DNA of 64,000 nucleotides from Turritopsis dohrnii. Its lineage: Eukaryota > Cnidaria > Hydrozoa > Anthoathecata > Oceaniidae. Positions 11,812 to 24,229 of this stretch are shown piece after piece. Each line of letters begins with the position of its first letter. The first letter of the stretch is position 1. The translations under genes were made by a program, and so were the position numbers. The DNA is taken from positions 310,001 to 374,000 of the forward strand of contig BQMF02000208.1 in the NCBI GenBank assembly GCA_027922465.2, in the 5' to 3' direction. The notes beneath the pieces are model-generated. The model saw only the letters and a program-made list of their open reading frames with translations. It ran no database searches and was not told where the DNA came from.

Positions 11812-12864
11812 GGCTTCACGTTTTGGAGTGGCTCCTATAAATAGAATTATTATTGATTTAGATCGTTACCAAATTCCGACCGAATTTTGACCAAAATTTT
11901 TCAATTCTCATAAAAATAAATCTTGGAAGGTGCTGATTTCGGACAAAAACAACAACAAAAAAGAACAAAACAAAAAAAGACATGTTGCGAACAAGGGTAA
12001 TCGATATTTGGGTTCTGAGATTTCCACAGTTCAGCGATTAACATCAATATTTTATCGATAAATTAGCTTGAAAATAAAATCAAGGACGGTGAAACAAGGA
12101 GGAGCAGGAGAATCGTACCAACAATGCCTCTAAAAATTGTTACAGTACAACTTTTCAGCTAATTTGATTCGTCCAATCAAGAGAAAAAAACTGATCCTTT
12201 TTTAGGTTAACAACCATTTCACCGGCCTTAACTAATTATTCAAAATGTTTCAATATATGTTGTTTTATGGTTACAAATTAAGTGCACTAGCGAGCAAACA
12301 AATAATATTTTACACAAACAACAAACACACACAGACATTCGATTATTATTTTAGTAAAGCTTTTACTTTTCGATTTCGAATAATCAGTGGTTCGAATATT
12401 TGGTGCGAGTAATCCAGAAGGAGCCGTGGTCGTTCTGAGCGCAACTAGATGTACACAGACACCAGAGTAGAAAACTGCTCATTTAATTATGTTAAATATT
12501 TACATTAATTATCAAAATCACAATCAGTGATCAAACAGTATATTCTTCCTATCGAACAACGATCAGTCCGCTACCAATACAGTTGGGAGAATTCAGATTT
12601 CAACCAAGACTAACGACAGGAACAAAATGCTAAAAAAACCACAAACAAAAACAAATTTAACAATAGGAAATCTTTGAAGCAACCCCCTCCTTTTGTTGTG
12701 TTGTGCCCTGTAACAATATCACGCATTTAAGAACGCTATTTATCATCAATGCAAATACTTTTACGATTACGTCAGCGATATATAATAAAACAACATCAAA
12801 ATATTTACTTGTAAAGGCAAAAATTTCAACTTCAAGCCAAACCTTTGTAGTCAAAGTGAAGGTC
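11812..12864. other. non-coding downstream of tastin-like gene
   Basis: This is the likely 3' UTR and spacer of the minus-strand gene to its right. No independent gene was recognised. A further 3' exon of that gene could be hidden here. Confidence 0.4.
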
Positions 12865-15800
12865 CTATGCAAAGCAAAGATTTCCATTTTCCTGTGAAAC
12901 GAGGATTTGAAAATACTTTCTTACCTGTTCGTCACCGTCTGTCAGGACTTTCTCTAACGCACAACCAGCCCCGTCACGTTTACGGTGGATTCTCTGCCCG
13001 TATTTTTCCGAAATCTCGCCGAATTTCGTATAGAGTGAAACTTCAGCATTAAGCACAGAGTCGCGTGTGTAAGGTTTTGCGACAAGCAGTTCTAACAGTT
13101 TACAAAGAAGTTTCATATCACTGGATGGATCACTAGCCGATGATGCACACACAGTCTGATGTCGGGGTATGGCATTACATACTGGTGGTACGTGGCGAAA
13201 AGCACTACCATGCGAGTCCAACCGACAAAAGGAGTTATCTGATCGATTAAGTCCGAGTCCACTGCAGGTATGGTCTGTGGAGTCTGGTACCAAAGTGTCT
13301 TTTGTGTCTCTACTAAATGATTTCCCTGGAGGGTTTTTGAACACCAAACAAATATCAGTGTCTTGATCAACCATACTACTTTCGGCAATTGTGTCTTCAA
13401 CGGTACGAGGAAAATTGGTTGCACACCAAGCGTTACCGATCATCTGATTGGCTAGAATACGATCATTCAAATTACCTCCACCAATCACAGCTGCCGATGG
13501 ACTGGCGCGTGTCAAGTGTGATGCGAGGATGCTTGGTTTTAAAACGTTCGCCGATGACGTCATGACCTCAGTAAAATGCAATTTCGAATATAGATTCGAA
13601 TTGGCGACAATGTAATCAGTATTTTCGTTAGTTGTAGGAACAGCAATCTGATTGGACGAGCGCGGGTCACGAGTGAAAGTGCTTGGCTTCAACATCAAGT
13701 TCACGTTCTTCACCTCTTGGTGTTTTCCAGACGTCTTAAAAGCGTGACCAGATGTTAAAGTTGAGAATAGAGGCTGAAGAAGTTTCTGAGGGTTTTCAGT
13801 GAAACCATTCCTCAACGCAACAAAAGGACGATTTTTGCTTGATTGATCACTCGTTATCGGTATTATATTGATGGTCGGCGTCGTTAAAGATGTGTAAATT
13901 GCGTGCCGGTTGATGTCAGCTTCTATTGGCTTCGATTCTGACGGTCGCAGGTTGGCGACGTCGGGATTGAAAGATGCCGGCTTGAGGATTTGCTTACACG
14001 TCACTATCTCAGACGTTTTTTTATTTTGATCTCCTGTGATCTCCACCGTCCTGCTCGTTGCGAACACTGATTTATCTAAACTTTCGCTAGTCTGGGTTGT
14101 GGGGAATTTTCGCATACTCGGTGAAAGGATATTTACCAATGCTGTGTCTTCGCGGCTAACGAAACCTTTGGCATGAGCTGAAGTAGTTGAGGTTAAGTTA
14201 CTTTGACTGATACCAATCGGAACCGCCCCACTCACACGACAGGAGTTAGTCACCATTTCATCACTCCATTGGCTCATTTGGACGCCCAGGCGGTTTTGTG
14301 CACCTTTGGTTTTGATTTGATGAGTCTGATCAAATTCCTCTGGCGTCACATCGGATTCGAGACCAATTGTACAGTTCAGAGATTCACTTTGTCGCTTTCT
14401 TGATAAAGCCAGTGCGTTCTCTAAGTAATCCAACATCACTTGTTTATAGGGAGTTCGAGCTACAGCTTTCACTCTCTTACACGGCGCTTCTAAAACTTTT
14501 GACACTGTTTCATTGTTTGTAGTACTCAAGTCTTCAAGGCACGGAGGAGTGCTGTTGTCACCGGCGACCACTGCTTCTGATATTTCTTCAGTTTTACTAT
14601 TGACATTTAAATCGACGCCCGGTAGAGGTTCGCCCTCCTTCCTTTGGGGCGTTTGCATCAGGGTGCTTTGCAGGTTGTCCTTCATTAGCTCCCTATTTGC
14701 AAACACCGACAAATAGTCATCGGCTCCATCGTCTTCGGCAAAAGTCATCAATTTTTCGATTAGTTTCCCGTCAAGGGCAGGTAAAGGACGATATGACGCG
14801 TCATCGACTCTTGCATGAATATCGTCTTGTTTTGGAACGTCGCTTACATTAACTTCCATACTGCAGATGAACTTATCGAGTGGTTTTTTTCCCAGCACGT
14901 CATCAGCAGAACGTGACGGCAATTTCTGATGAGACGACGGTGTTCTGACAGGTGAAACAATGGCGCTGGCGTCATTAAATTTTGCTTTTAAACGTGAATG
15001 ATCTGTGTGCTGGTTAGCTTTCGCAGTTAGCGCACCATCATCTTGACTTAATACATCAGCCCAACTGCTATTTGCCGCGTTCGAAAACGTTTTCACGGAA
15101 GCCGAATTTTTGTTGATATGTGCTGGTTTCTCATCGTCTTTGTTAGTAACTATAGCAACTTGTGCGGTCGTAGTTTTGGTCCCTTCAAATGAAAATTGGT
15201 CGCCAGATTCATTCTATAAAAAAATTAGAATCTAAAATTACAAAAGGAACTTTGGCAGTTAGTTGACCATAACGATGTAAGTAACACTGTCGTTCGTTGT
15301 GGTCCACCACCCCCACAAAAAAATGAAAGTCTATTAGGGTTGGGGCGTGGTCAGGGGGATTTTTAAGAATAAAACAACACAAGAAAATTAAAACACACCA
15401 CACTCTCTTTGGGCTCTAAAGAGTTTCGTAAGTTTTCCGCCCAGCGTACGTGTTTCACGCCATCAATTGTCGCATTGGAAGGCTGACCATTAGAGGCGGC
15501 AGTCACCAAATGGTCACATTCACTAGCACTGACTGGTTCGTCAATACGTTCTCCCATTCTTTCATAACGATTTTCCTTAGGTAAAGGCAAGCCAAGCAAT
15601 CTCTGGTTCCTTGCATACGCAGATAACCGGAGTGGTGTACAATCCATCGAGACAACAGGCTTCCTTTTGTCTTGACTGGGAGTTTTTTCTTCTAAGATCG
15701 TTTTAAAAGGTGTCCTTTTTACATTTGAGGTATCACACGTTTTCTTTTTTAAGATTGACCTCACAGCAGATCCATCAGTAACTTCCGACTTGGCGTTTTT

Positions 15801-18800
15801 CTGTTTTGACGGAGTACTATATGATGCCAGAGGGAAATCATTATTCGTCGCCTCGCCAATAACTACTTCGTCACCACGACGATCGCCTTGGTAACCGACT
15901 AACGTCTTGTCGAACTTCAGTCCGGTTTTTTTGACGAACATGTCGGTTTGGTGTTCGTTCTGCAGTCGTGGTTTCTCAGTTGAAGCAGGTAGCACTGATG
16001 TCACTTGCTCCGCAGTTTTGTGGGAAGACTTGTTCAGTTTTTTATTTGGAACGGGCTGCTCCATCAGTCCCTTCAACCATGTCATTAAGTCTGGCTTCGT
16101 TGTGAAGCTGTCTCGAGAGTATATCGACCAACGTTGCTTCTTCGACGCCTTAAAACGACAAGGTAAAAAGCGTTTCGTACTCAAATGATATATACTCAAC
16201 AAATAATCGGAAGAACATGCGATCGCTTACTAATATATCAGCTTGCGACGAACTTCTAGCGTTAAACGAAGATCTGGAATTCGGTACTGGCTTTTGGAAT
16301 GGTACCACTCGACCTTTTACTCGCTTCGATTTTGTAGGGCCAAACTGGCTGCTCAATTTCGAAGGAGTTCGACTGGCTGGTATTCCCTCGCAGTTGAGTA
16401 TACTCTCCAAAGCGTCCGCGTCTGGTTGGAAATCCACCGAAAAACCTATGAAAACGATAACAATACAACATGATGCTCTTGAACGTTTGAATTCAATCAA
16501 GGAAAATGAAACCATCCGCGGTCACGCTTTGGAGTGGTAACATAGTGATAGGCTGGGGGCTAAACACTTGACCCAGTCTGGCCAGCGACTATAATAGTGT
16601 AGATCAATCTGCTTAGTATAATAGTTTTGAGCAGGATCGATGTCTAACCTACCCAGCAAATTTGTTGAAAAATCTCTGCAGAGAAGTACATTTCTGTAGA
16701 AATATACACAGTATGTCAGTGAAAATACTCTTTGTTGCAGTAACTTTTGACAGTTTTGCCCACTGGGAAGGGATTACATGGTTGAGTGGTTGCAGCAATA
16801 CTGCAGGTTCTATAACCCAAATGGGCTTTTAAATTATACTCTAACATCTCCCTTGCAGATCCTAATTGATAACTAATTGAAGAGGCTATACTGATTAAAC
16901 ACAAATGAAATATTAAGCAAATTAAAGTGATGCATTCCTCGAGTTCATTCATACATGTGAACTGACAACAACTATAACAATCATAACAAATCCAAAAAAG
17001 ATTTACCTTGCAAAACATTCCTCTTCTTTACAGCAGGCGATTTCATAAAAGATTTTTGACGAGAAATAGCTTGAGGAGATTGGTGTGATCTTGTCTCATT
17101 CTCTGAGGATGAAACACCACCAAAAACAGATTTATTAACATAAAGAGAATTCCTTTGAGGGATCCTACTTGGATAATGTCTTTGACTAAAAAAAAAAAAC
17201 AAATAACCACACAAATCATAGACATTCTGACAATGCTATAAAATTTTGGCTTCCGTATTTACTCTTTTAAACGCCCCCTTAAATTCAAGATTAATTTTAT
17301 AAGCTCCCGGGCAGTTATTAGAAAATAAAAAACTTTCCTCAGTCTAGATCCAGTCCCTCTAAGCTCCAAAACATAACATCAGAAAATCGGGATTCCTGCA
17401 TTTTTTTATTAGCACAGGAGGAAGAGGCTAGTGGCCTAATCTAATTTTCCTCAGATAACGTATAACTTACCGCTGGAATAATACTAGCAAAACAAAAGCT
17501 GGGAATACGCATGGCCTTGCAAGATACAGATTTCATCTGATTGGTCAATCTTAAAACTTAGGTCTTCATCTCACACACTCAACGATAGAACATTTGTTTA
17601 ACTTAAGGTCATGATTTTATGCTTCCAATTAAATGATAGTGCTTAGAGACCAGTGTGGAAATCACAAGTTCTTGACATACCTAGTAACACCAATCGTTGC
17701 CCTTTTGTGTAAATGATTACTCTAGATTTTAAAAGAGAAATATATATTTTCAGTGTCAGAAATGTAACAATACATACAGAACAGTAACTGTTGATTTTAC
17801 CTCTGTTATGACATCACAATTTAAAATGCTTTCCTTGGCCTTCTCATCTATCTGAAACTCTCCATCACTTGAAGATGTTGAACTCGATTTTCGAGACTGT
17901 GTGAGGCTGAATGGTTGTACCTGGAGAATACAAAAGTTGTAAACTTTCTGAAATGATAATGTCTGTTTCTCGTACCATGACATAAATTTGTACTCACATC
18001 AGTTAAAGGCTTTTTCACAACTGCTTTTCCCTATATAAAAAAAGAAATGAAAATCAATAGCAAAAATCAGGACGATTGTGCAAATCGCTGGGTGACAATT
18101 TTTGATCAATCTACAATTTTCTTCAAAATATACGTATTTACATAGTATTCAAAATAGCCAACATCATTGATGCAGTGGAAATTTACAAACGCACATGATT
18201 ACATTCATTTACATTTTCTTCAGACCTTCTTAAGACATAAATACATGTGTGATGCTCCAGGGGATTTCGATAACAAACCATATTACATGAATGAAGTAGA
18301 TATACGTTGTACGTTAAAAAGAATAAAAGAAAGGTTAAAGCATTGAGCTTAGGAACCCAATATTGAGGGTTCAAACCCCGCTGAGGTCGGGTGTTGAAAA
18401 AAAGTCACGGCTCCTGGAGGTACTGCAACTAGCTCGATTTCCTGATGTATTTCGGGGGAAATGAAGGCTAGTCGGGGAGATTAACGCTATGATGAACATC
18501 GGGAATGTGTAGCCCCACTCCTTGTAGTGGCTTCAGCCTTGAGTGGGGTGAGTGATTTAAAAAAAAAAAAAAAACAATAAAAATTGTTACAGTAATGTTA
18601 TTTAAAAAAGAATAAAGTTATATAACACCTTATGGTTTGTTATCGAAATCTCCTGTAGTGTGTACAATATACCCACTTTCTGTAGTTTCAAATCCCACTG
18701 CCTGTGTAGTTTAGAAAAATCAGGAGCTGGTCTAGCTTTCGGAACTCCTTTTATACAGTTCTCCTTGTTCTAGAACAAAATGGAGAAAACCTTCAGAAAC

Positions 18801-19347
18801 TGAAAAGAAGCTATATGCTTCTTCGTACATGAAACCTTGCACAATTAACATCTTTGTGCAAAAAGAAATTAAAAAAAAAAAGGAAATCCAAAGACGATGG
18901 TGGTTTCATATAAAATCTCCAACAAGCCATTTCATGATCCTTATCAGTGAAGAAAAGTCTAAGTAAAGAACAATTGGAATTCATGCATCCTAAAAATAAG
19001 CAATCCTTACCAGCTTATCCATATGTACCATTTCCTAAACAAAAGCATATAACTATATATTTTTAAAGTCAACTATATATGGGAATTGTGGTCATAATTA
19101 AGAAACTTGAGTTCTGGTCAAAATCCTGAGTTGCTTATAAAAAACTTTCAAAATGAAAATAAACAAAAACACGGACCAAAAACCTTCAGGTGCATTATTT
19201 TTTTTATAAACAATGGTCCAAACTGACCCTGCCACGGCAGTCAAAAGTATATTATATATAAACAAAATGTCACTTGATTTCCATATCAAAAAATACTTAC
19301 AATTAATATCACAATGCATCCAGAATGGTACAATCAATTCTAACAGC
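12865..19347 (-). CDS. tastin (TROAP)-like mitotic-spindle protein, multi-exon
   Basis: Exons on the minus strand: 19301-19347 (5' UTR with a short upstream frame), 19011-19034 (ATG at 19031), 18677-18769, 17998-18030, 17801-17920, 17007-17185, 16231-16445, 15399-16148 and a large last exon 15213-12865. Phases agree at every junction except between 17801 and 17185, where a small exon is missing or an alternative donor near 17781 is used. The protein is about 1240 residues, Ser/Thr/Lys-rich and mostly disordered. Residues PDFSKLHRQWDLKLQKGKAV lead into a basic stretch and QPFSLT. The segment DADALESILNCEGI closely resembles the DPAALATIL-GEGV segment of human tastin. A later stretch, TPLRLSAYARNQRLLGL, and the C-terminal block (LYTKFG to VLTDGDEQ) also fit. 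Tastin acts at spindle microtubules and centrosomes; that role here is inferred. A consensus donor (GAACAG/GTAAGA, near 12924) in the last exon means the final 20 residues may be intron read-through. Confidence 0.62.
16652..16745. repeat. interspersed repeat copy 1
   Basis: The sequence beginning ACCCAGCAAATTTGTTGAA recurs, diverged but collinear, at about 55930-56030. It lies in an intron of the tastin-like gene. Its class is not known. Confidence 0.65.
18250..18660. mobile_element. inverted-repeat element containing a tRNA-type SINE
   Basis: The outer arms are inverse copies of GATTTCGATAACAAACCAT (about 18263-18281 and 18633-18651). Between them lies a SINE-like unit. It has a polymerase III B-box-like GGGTTCAAACCCC (18367-18379), a weak A-box region about 30 bp upstream, a GC-richer body ending in GTGGCTTCAGCCTTGAGTGG, and a run of about 16 A (18559-18574). 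The whole lies in an intron of the tastin-like gene, in the antisense direction to it. Confidence 0.7.
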
Positions 19348-21390
19348 CTAAAATAAATTTGCTATTATATAGTTAAGGATAGGTAGAGAGGCAAAGTGTT
19401 TCAACCCTTCAAGGAAATTCTAATATACAATTGGACTGTGTATGACAAGAAAGGTTATATATGAATAATAATGTCTCAATAATGTTTACACACTGTTTAC
19501 ACATTGAAAGTAACAAATTCTATTCATTATTTAAGGCAATCATTTCAAACTCTTTTCCTGATCAATTTATATTAATCGATTTGCCTAACTGTTCCACATC
19601 AAAGTGTTAAAATGTTAAAAATCTACATATATACATCAAACCGTTTTCATCAGATCAGAACTATTTTAATTCTCCTTAACCGAAAACAGTATGTAGCCAG
19701 GGCTACAAATCTATTGCTTAGTCCAGCTGGAGTGATGAAAGATATTATAGAGTGATGGCAACATCAAGCACTTATATATAGAAACTTTAATCAGCAGTGC
19801 CAAACATTCAATGTTGTTATTTGAACCACTAATAATATCCTAACAATGTAGTCAAGCATGTATGGGTGAGCTATACACACATTTTTTCCAAAAATTAATC
19901 TTTTCCGTAATGCCCTCTTTAATTTTTACCTAGTATATTGTTTCTATTACTAAATTCTATTAATGAAATTCAATGAGTTAAGATGTTAAGATGTGAAAAT
20001 ATCTGCTGATCTTTTTATTATTTGCATTATATTAGGTAGGTTGTGGATTTTGTGCAATAACAATAATATTGACAAGTTAACAGTTTTGTTGTTATGCTAT
20101 TTCTTGTGATGACTTGCATTATTTGCAAGTGAACATTTCGTTATGGACGTCAAAATGGGTCTGTATTAGCCCCTGCTATGCTGGTCACAAAAATGTCATC
20201 CATACATTTTTCACATATAAAATACTTTTTTTTAAAAAAAAAATGGGTTGCTCCCTGCAAGGCCGAAGCCACTTCTGGGCGGCAGAGAGCTATACTTACA
20301 AGATGAGAAATACAGTTAAAAGTTTGTATTTTGACTTGATTGAATCCACACAGCGTTTTTAATTTCAGATTAGTTGGAGTATTTTAACTTTGCTGTTACG
20401 CTGTTTAGAAATGATATGAATACTATAACACACACACAAATTTAATTCACAAGGTCTTGAAAATCACTTGAACTAAATTTTACTCCAGAAACTTCAAGAA
20501 TGTTTAATGTCATTAACTTATTTGTTCAAATTAGTGACCTTTTTCGATGGGGAAACAGAAGAGGATACTATGACCCTGACGAAGATAATAAAATCTCGAA
20601 AGGTTGCCACATAAAAATGTAGTTTTTTTCATTCGAAAATGAAAATATAACTCTCAATATAACAGTCATAGATAAAAAAAATGTCGACAACCAGAAAGGA
20701 AGGGAAGAAAGTCCCCCAGTTAACACCTTCGCGTCTTGTGAGGGAGAAAGTTAAGATCAGTCTTCCTCACAAGACTCTAGGGCATATTAAATTAAAACTA
20801 TATATAACATAAAACAATTTTTTCAATTTCCACGCGCGCCATATTGTCGGATATTCAAAACAAAACGACCTCACGAAATTTTGAATTTCGTGGCCGTTGC
20901 ATGTAAAGACTTTCATTGGTTGCTTTTTTATTTCATGCCCCTCTGTGCTGGTCATCAAATTTAGACGGTGCGCATTTGTGACCCAACTTCCAACGCCAAC
21001 CAACATTTCAGGGACCGCGGAGCTATATTTTAGGTAAAGAGTTTTCATAAAACTCTATTATCTGCAAAAGTTACTGTTTACGACAAAATTATTGGCTATT
21101 CCCCTTAGTTCGTTAGAACGTGGTGTACATCTGGTCTTATACATTGTTCTGCGCTTTATTTATCAAATTTCAAATCTTCACATTGCTTCATTTTTCCTGT
21201 AAATACAAACTCTAGGGACGGTAATGCTTACATTAAATTTGGTAAAAGCGATTTTCTAATGGATCTAAAGTTTGGTTGCTATTAAATAAAAACGCTCTTA
21301 TTATTAGGTTCTAACTTTTCAAGAGTCTTTGGTATTGGGTCACTTTATTTCTTCAAATACTACGGCCAACGACTTTTCAAGCAAATTGAA
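19348..21390. other. intergenic between tastin-like gene and HSP70
   Basis: No gene was recognised. A short stretch near 20245-20285 (GCAAGGCCGAAGCCACTTC) matches the inverse of the 3' part of the SINE at 18.4-18.6 kb, so a SINE fragment is probably present. The rest is AT-rich spacer with the two divergent promoters at its ends. Confidence 0.5.
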
Positions 21391-21403
21391 GAAAATTCTA
21401 GAA
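21391..21403 (+). promoter_or_regulatory. heat-shock element of HSP70
   Basis: GAAAATTCTAGAA is a perfect three-box heat-shock factor site (GAAnnTTCnnGAA), about 355 bp upstream of the HSP70 ATG. It predicts heat-inducible expression although the gene has introns. Confidence 0.75.
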
Positions 21404-21440
21404 AGGGTTGAAAATTTTAGTTTCAGGGGGAGAAGAAATT

Positions 21441-21449
21441 TATAAAATA
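21441..21449 (+). promoter_or_regulatory. candidate TATA box of HSP70
   Basis: TATAAAATA lies 38 bp downstream of the heat-shock element. Two further TATATAAA-like words lie at about 21477 and 21491, so the exact core promoter is ambiguous. Confidence 0.45.
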
Positions 21450-21757
21450 ACTGAGAAAAATATATTTTTCCAACTGTATATAAAAATTTATATATAAAGA
21501 TTCGCTAGATTATAATTATAAGAACGCTTTTTCTTAAGTAAGCTTTTCTGACCTAAAATCAGGTGAAATGCTTATTAGGTTACTACAATGCTTTAAATTC
21601 TGACCTCCTATCCATGGAAATTCTGAAATGTTATATTAACCACGCTTTCTATAGATGAGTCCTTTAAAAATTCATGTGAATCATATCACTAGCTCAGCTG
21701 AGTACTTCATCTTACCATTCTTGTCGAAACTTATCTGTTTGATTTCCTGAATTAACT

Positions 21758-24120
21758 ATGGCAAAAGCTCCAGCTGTTGGAATTGATCTTGGTACAACGT
21801 ACTCATGTGTTGGAGTATTTCAACATGGGAAAGTCGAAATTATTGCCAACGACCAGGGAAACCGAACCACCCCAAGTTACGTTGCCTTCACTGACTCAGA
21901 ACGATTGATAGGCGATGCTGCCAAGAACCAAGTTGCAATGAACCCTACAAATACAGTATTTGGTAAGAGTGATTCCAGTGTTTTTTTGAACTTTCAATTT
22001 CTTAATGCTCCTTTTGAAATGTACTTTCACTTTTCCACATTTTCCACATGAATTACCCATCACTATGTGGGAATGCCATGCGAAAGAAACATTTTAAGGT
22101 CTTAAGTAGCAAAATTAAAATATAAAATTATTTATTATTTCAGATGCCAAGCGTCTTATCGGAAGAAAATTCAATGATAGTGTGGTGACAAGTGACAGAA
22201 AACATTGGCCTTTTGAAGTATGTGATTTTTTTACATTTATTATTTGTTTGGCAGTATATTTACCTTGAATTTCAAAATCTTATGTCATTTGAAAAAGATA
22301 AAATTTATGTATTATGTTATTTTAGGTTGTGAGTGAGGGTGGCAGGCCAAAAGTTCAAGTCGAGTTTAAGGGGGAAAATAAAACTTTCTTCCCTGAAGAA
22401 ATTTCTTCAATGGTTTTGATAAAGATGAAGGAAACAGCTGAAAGTTACCTTGGCAAAAGTGTCAACGATGTTGTCATAACAGTTCCTGCCTACTTCAATG
22501 ACTCTCAACGTCAGGCTACCAAAGATGCTGGCACTATTGCTGGTTTGAATGTATTACGTATCATCAATGAACCTACTGCTGCAGCCATTGCTTATGGTTT
22601 AGACAAAAAAGTGGGAAGTGAAAGAAATGTTCTTATCTTTGATCTTGGTGGTGGTACTTTTGATGTTTCTATCCTGGCCATTGAGGAGGGTATATTTGAA
22701 GTTAAATCAACCAGTGGTGATACACACTTGGGTGGTGAAGATTTTGACAACCGTCTTGTTGCTCATTTCCAAAAGGAATTTCAGCGAAAGCACAAGAAAG
22801 ACATGTCCACCAACAAAAGAGCAGTACGACGTCTCCGCACTGCATGTGAAAGAGCCAAGAGAACACTTTCTGCAAGTACACAAGCGACTATTGAAATTGA
22901 TTCACTGTTTGAAGGAGTTGACTTTTACACGACCATTACCAGAGCTCGTTTTAACGAACTCAACAACGACTTGTTCAGAAATACTATTAAACCAGTAGAA
23001 GAGGCATTGAAGAGTGCAGGATTCAGTAAAAGTCAGGTTCACGATATTGTACTTGTTGGTGGGTCAACACGTATCCCAAAGATCCAAGAACTTTTGAAGG
23101 ACTTTTTCGACCATAAGGAACTGAACAAATCAATCAATCCAGATGAAGCTGTAGCATATGGAGCTGCTGTTCAGGCTGCTATCCTCAGCGGTGACAAAGA
23201 TGAAGCTGTGCAAGATCTATTGCTTCTCGATGTTGCGCCCTTATCACTTGGTATTGAGACTGCTGGTGGAGTATTTACTAAACTTATTGAACGTAACACA
23301 ACCGTACCAACTAAGAAAACAAAAGAATTCACAACCTATTCAGATAATCAACCTGGTGTATTGATTCAGGTATTTGAAGGCGAACGGGCCATGACAAAAG
23401 ACAACAACTTACTTGGAAAGTTTGAGCTGACTGGTATCCCCCCTGCTCCAAGAGGTGTACCTAAGATAGAAGTGACCTTTGACGTTGATGCTAATGGTAT
23501 TTTGAATGTATCAGCAGTTGAAGTGAGCACTGGCAAGGAAAATAAGATCACCATCACTAATGACAAAGGAAGACTGTCGAAAGACGATATTGAACGGATG
23601 GTGCAAGAAGCTGAAAAGTATAAAGCTGATGATGAAGCTCAGCGTGAACGTATCCAATCTAAGAATACCCTGGAAAGTTATGCATTCAACATGAAGCAAA
23701 CTGTGGAAGATGATAAGGTTAAAGATAAAATCAGCGAAGATGACAAAAAGACTATATTGGACAAATGTAACGAGGTTATTGAGTGGCTGGACAAAAATCA
23801 GGTAACTTGAAATTCATGCTGAAATCAACTTCATCATCTTTTTTTCCCCCTAATGCCTGCATTGCTTTGTACTGCAGTGGCTAGTGTAACATATTTTTTA
23901 ATAAACTTGTTCTATGTTGTAGACTGCTGAGAAGGACGAGTTCGAACATCAACAAAAGGAATTGGAAAAAGTCTGTGCTCCAATTGTGACGAAATTGTAC
24001 CAAGGAGCTGGTGGAATGCCAGGAGGTATGCCTGGCGGTATGCCCGGAGGAATGCCAGGTGGAGGTGCTCCTCCACCAAGCTCTGGTGGACAAGGACCAA
24101 CTATTGAAGAAGTCGATTAA
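21758..24120 (+). CDS. HSP70: cytosolic HSP70 molecular chaperone
   Basis: Four exons join in phase: 21758-21962, 22144-22217, 22326-23801 and 23923-24120, for 650 residues. The start is the ATG before [19 protein letters not shown], the first Hsp70 signature. The second ([14 protein letters not shown]) and third ([11 protein letters not shown]) signatures, the ATPase domain (to about 385), the substrate-binding domain, four GGMP-type repeats and the C-terminal EEVD are all present. EEVD marks the nucleo-cytosolic form that docks TPR co-chaperones such as HOP and CHIP. Length matches the family. The first intron splits the codon after NPTNTVF, as in vertebrate constitutive HSC70 genes. An upstream perfect heat-shock element suggests stress control. 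No break was seen. Confidence 0.97.
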
Positions 24121-24218
24121 AATGATGGATTTGAAGTACTTCATCAATCTTACGATTAAATGCACAAAGTATTTAGAAAACACGTTAAGTTGTAAAATGC
24201 TATTAGTTATAAAAAACG

Positions 24219-24229
24219 ATTAAATTAAA
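24219..24229 (+). terminator. poly(A) signal of HSP70
   Basis: Two overlapping ATTAAA hexamers lie about 100 bp after the HSP70 stop codon. ATTAAA is the commonest variant of the polyadenylation signal. Confidence 0.55.

Noticed and set aside
18334..18380. tRNA gene
   Set aside because: A B-box-like GGGTTCAAACCCC is present, but no cloverleaf can be drawn and the unit ends in poly(A). SINE preferred.
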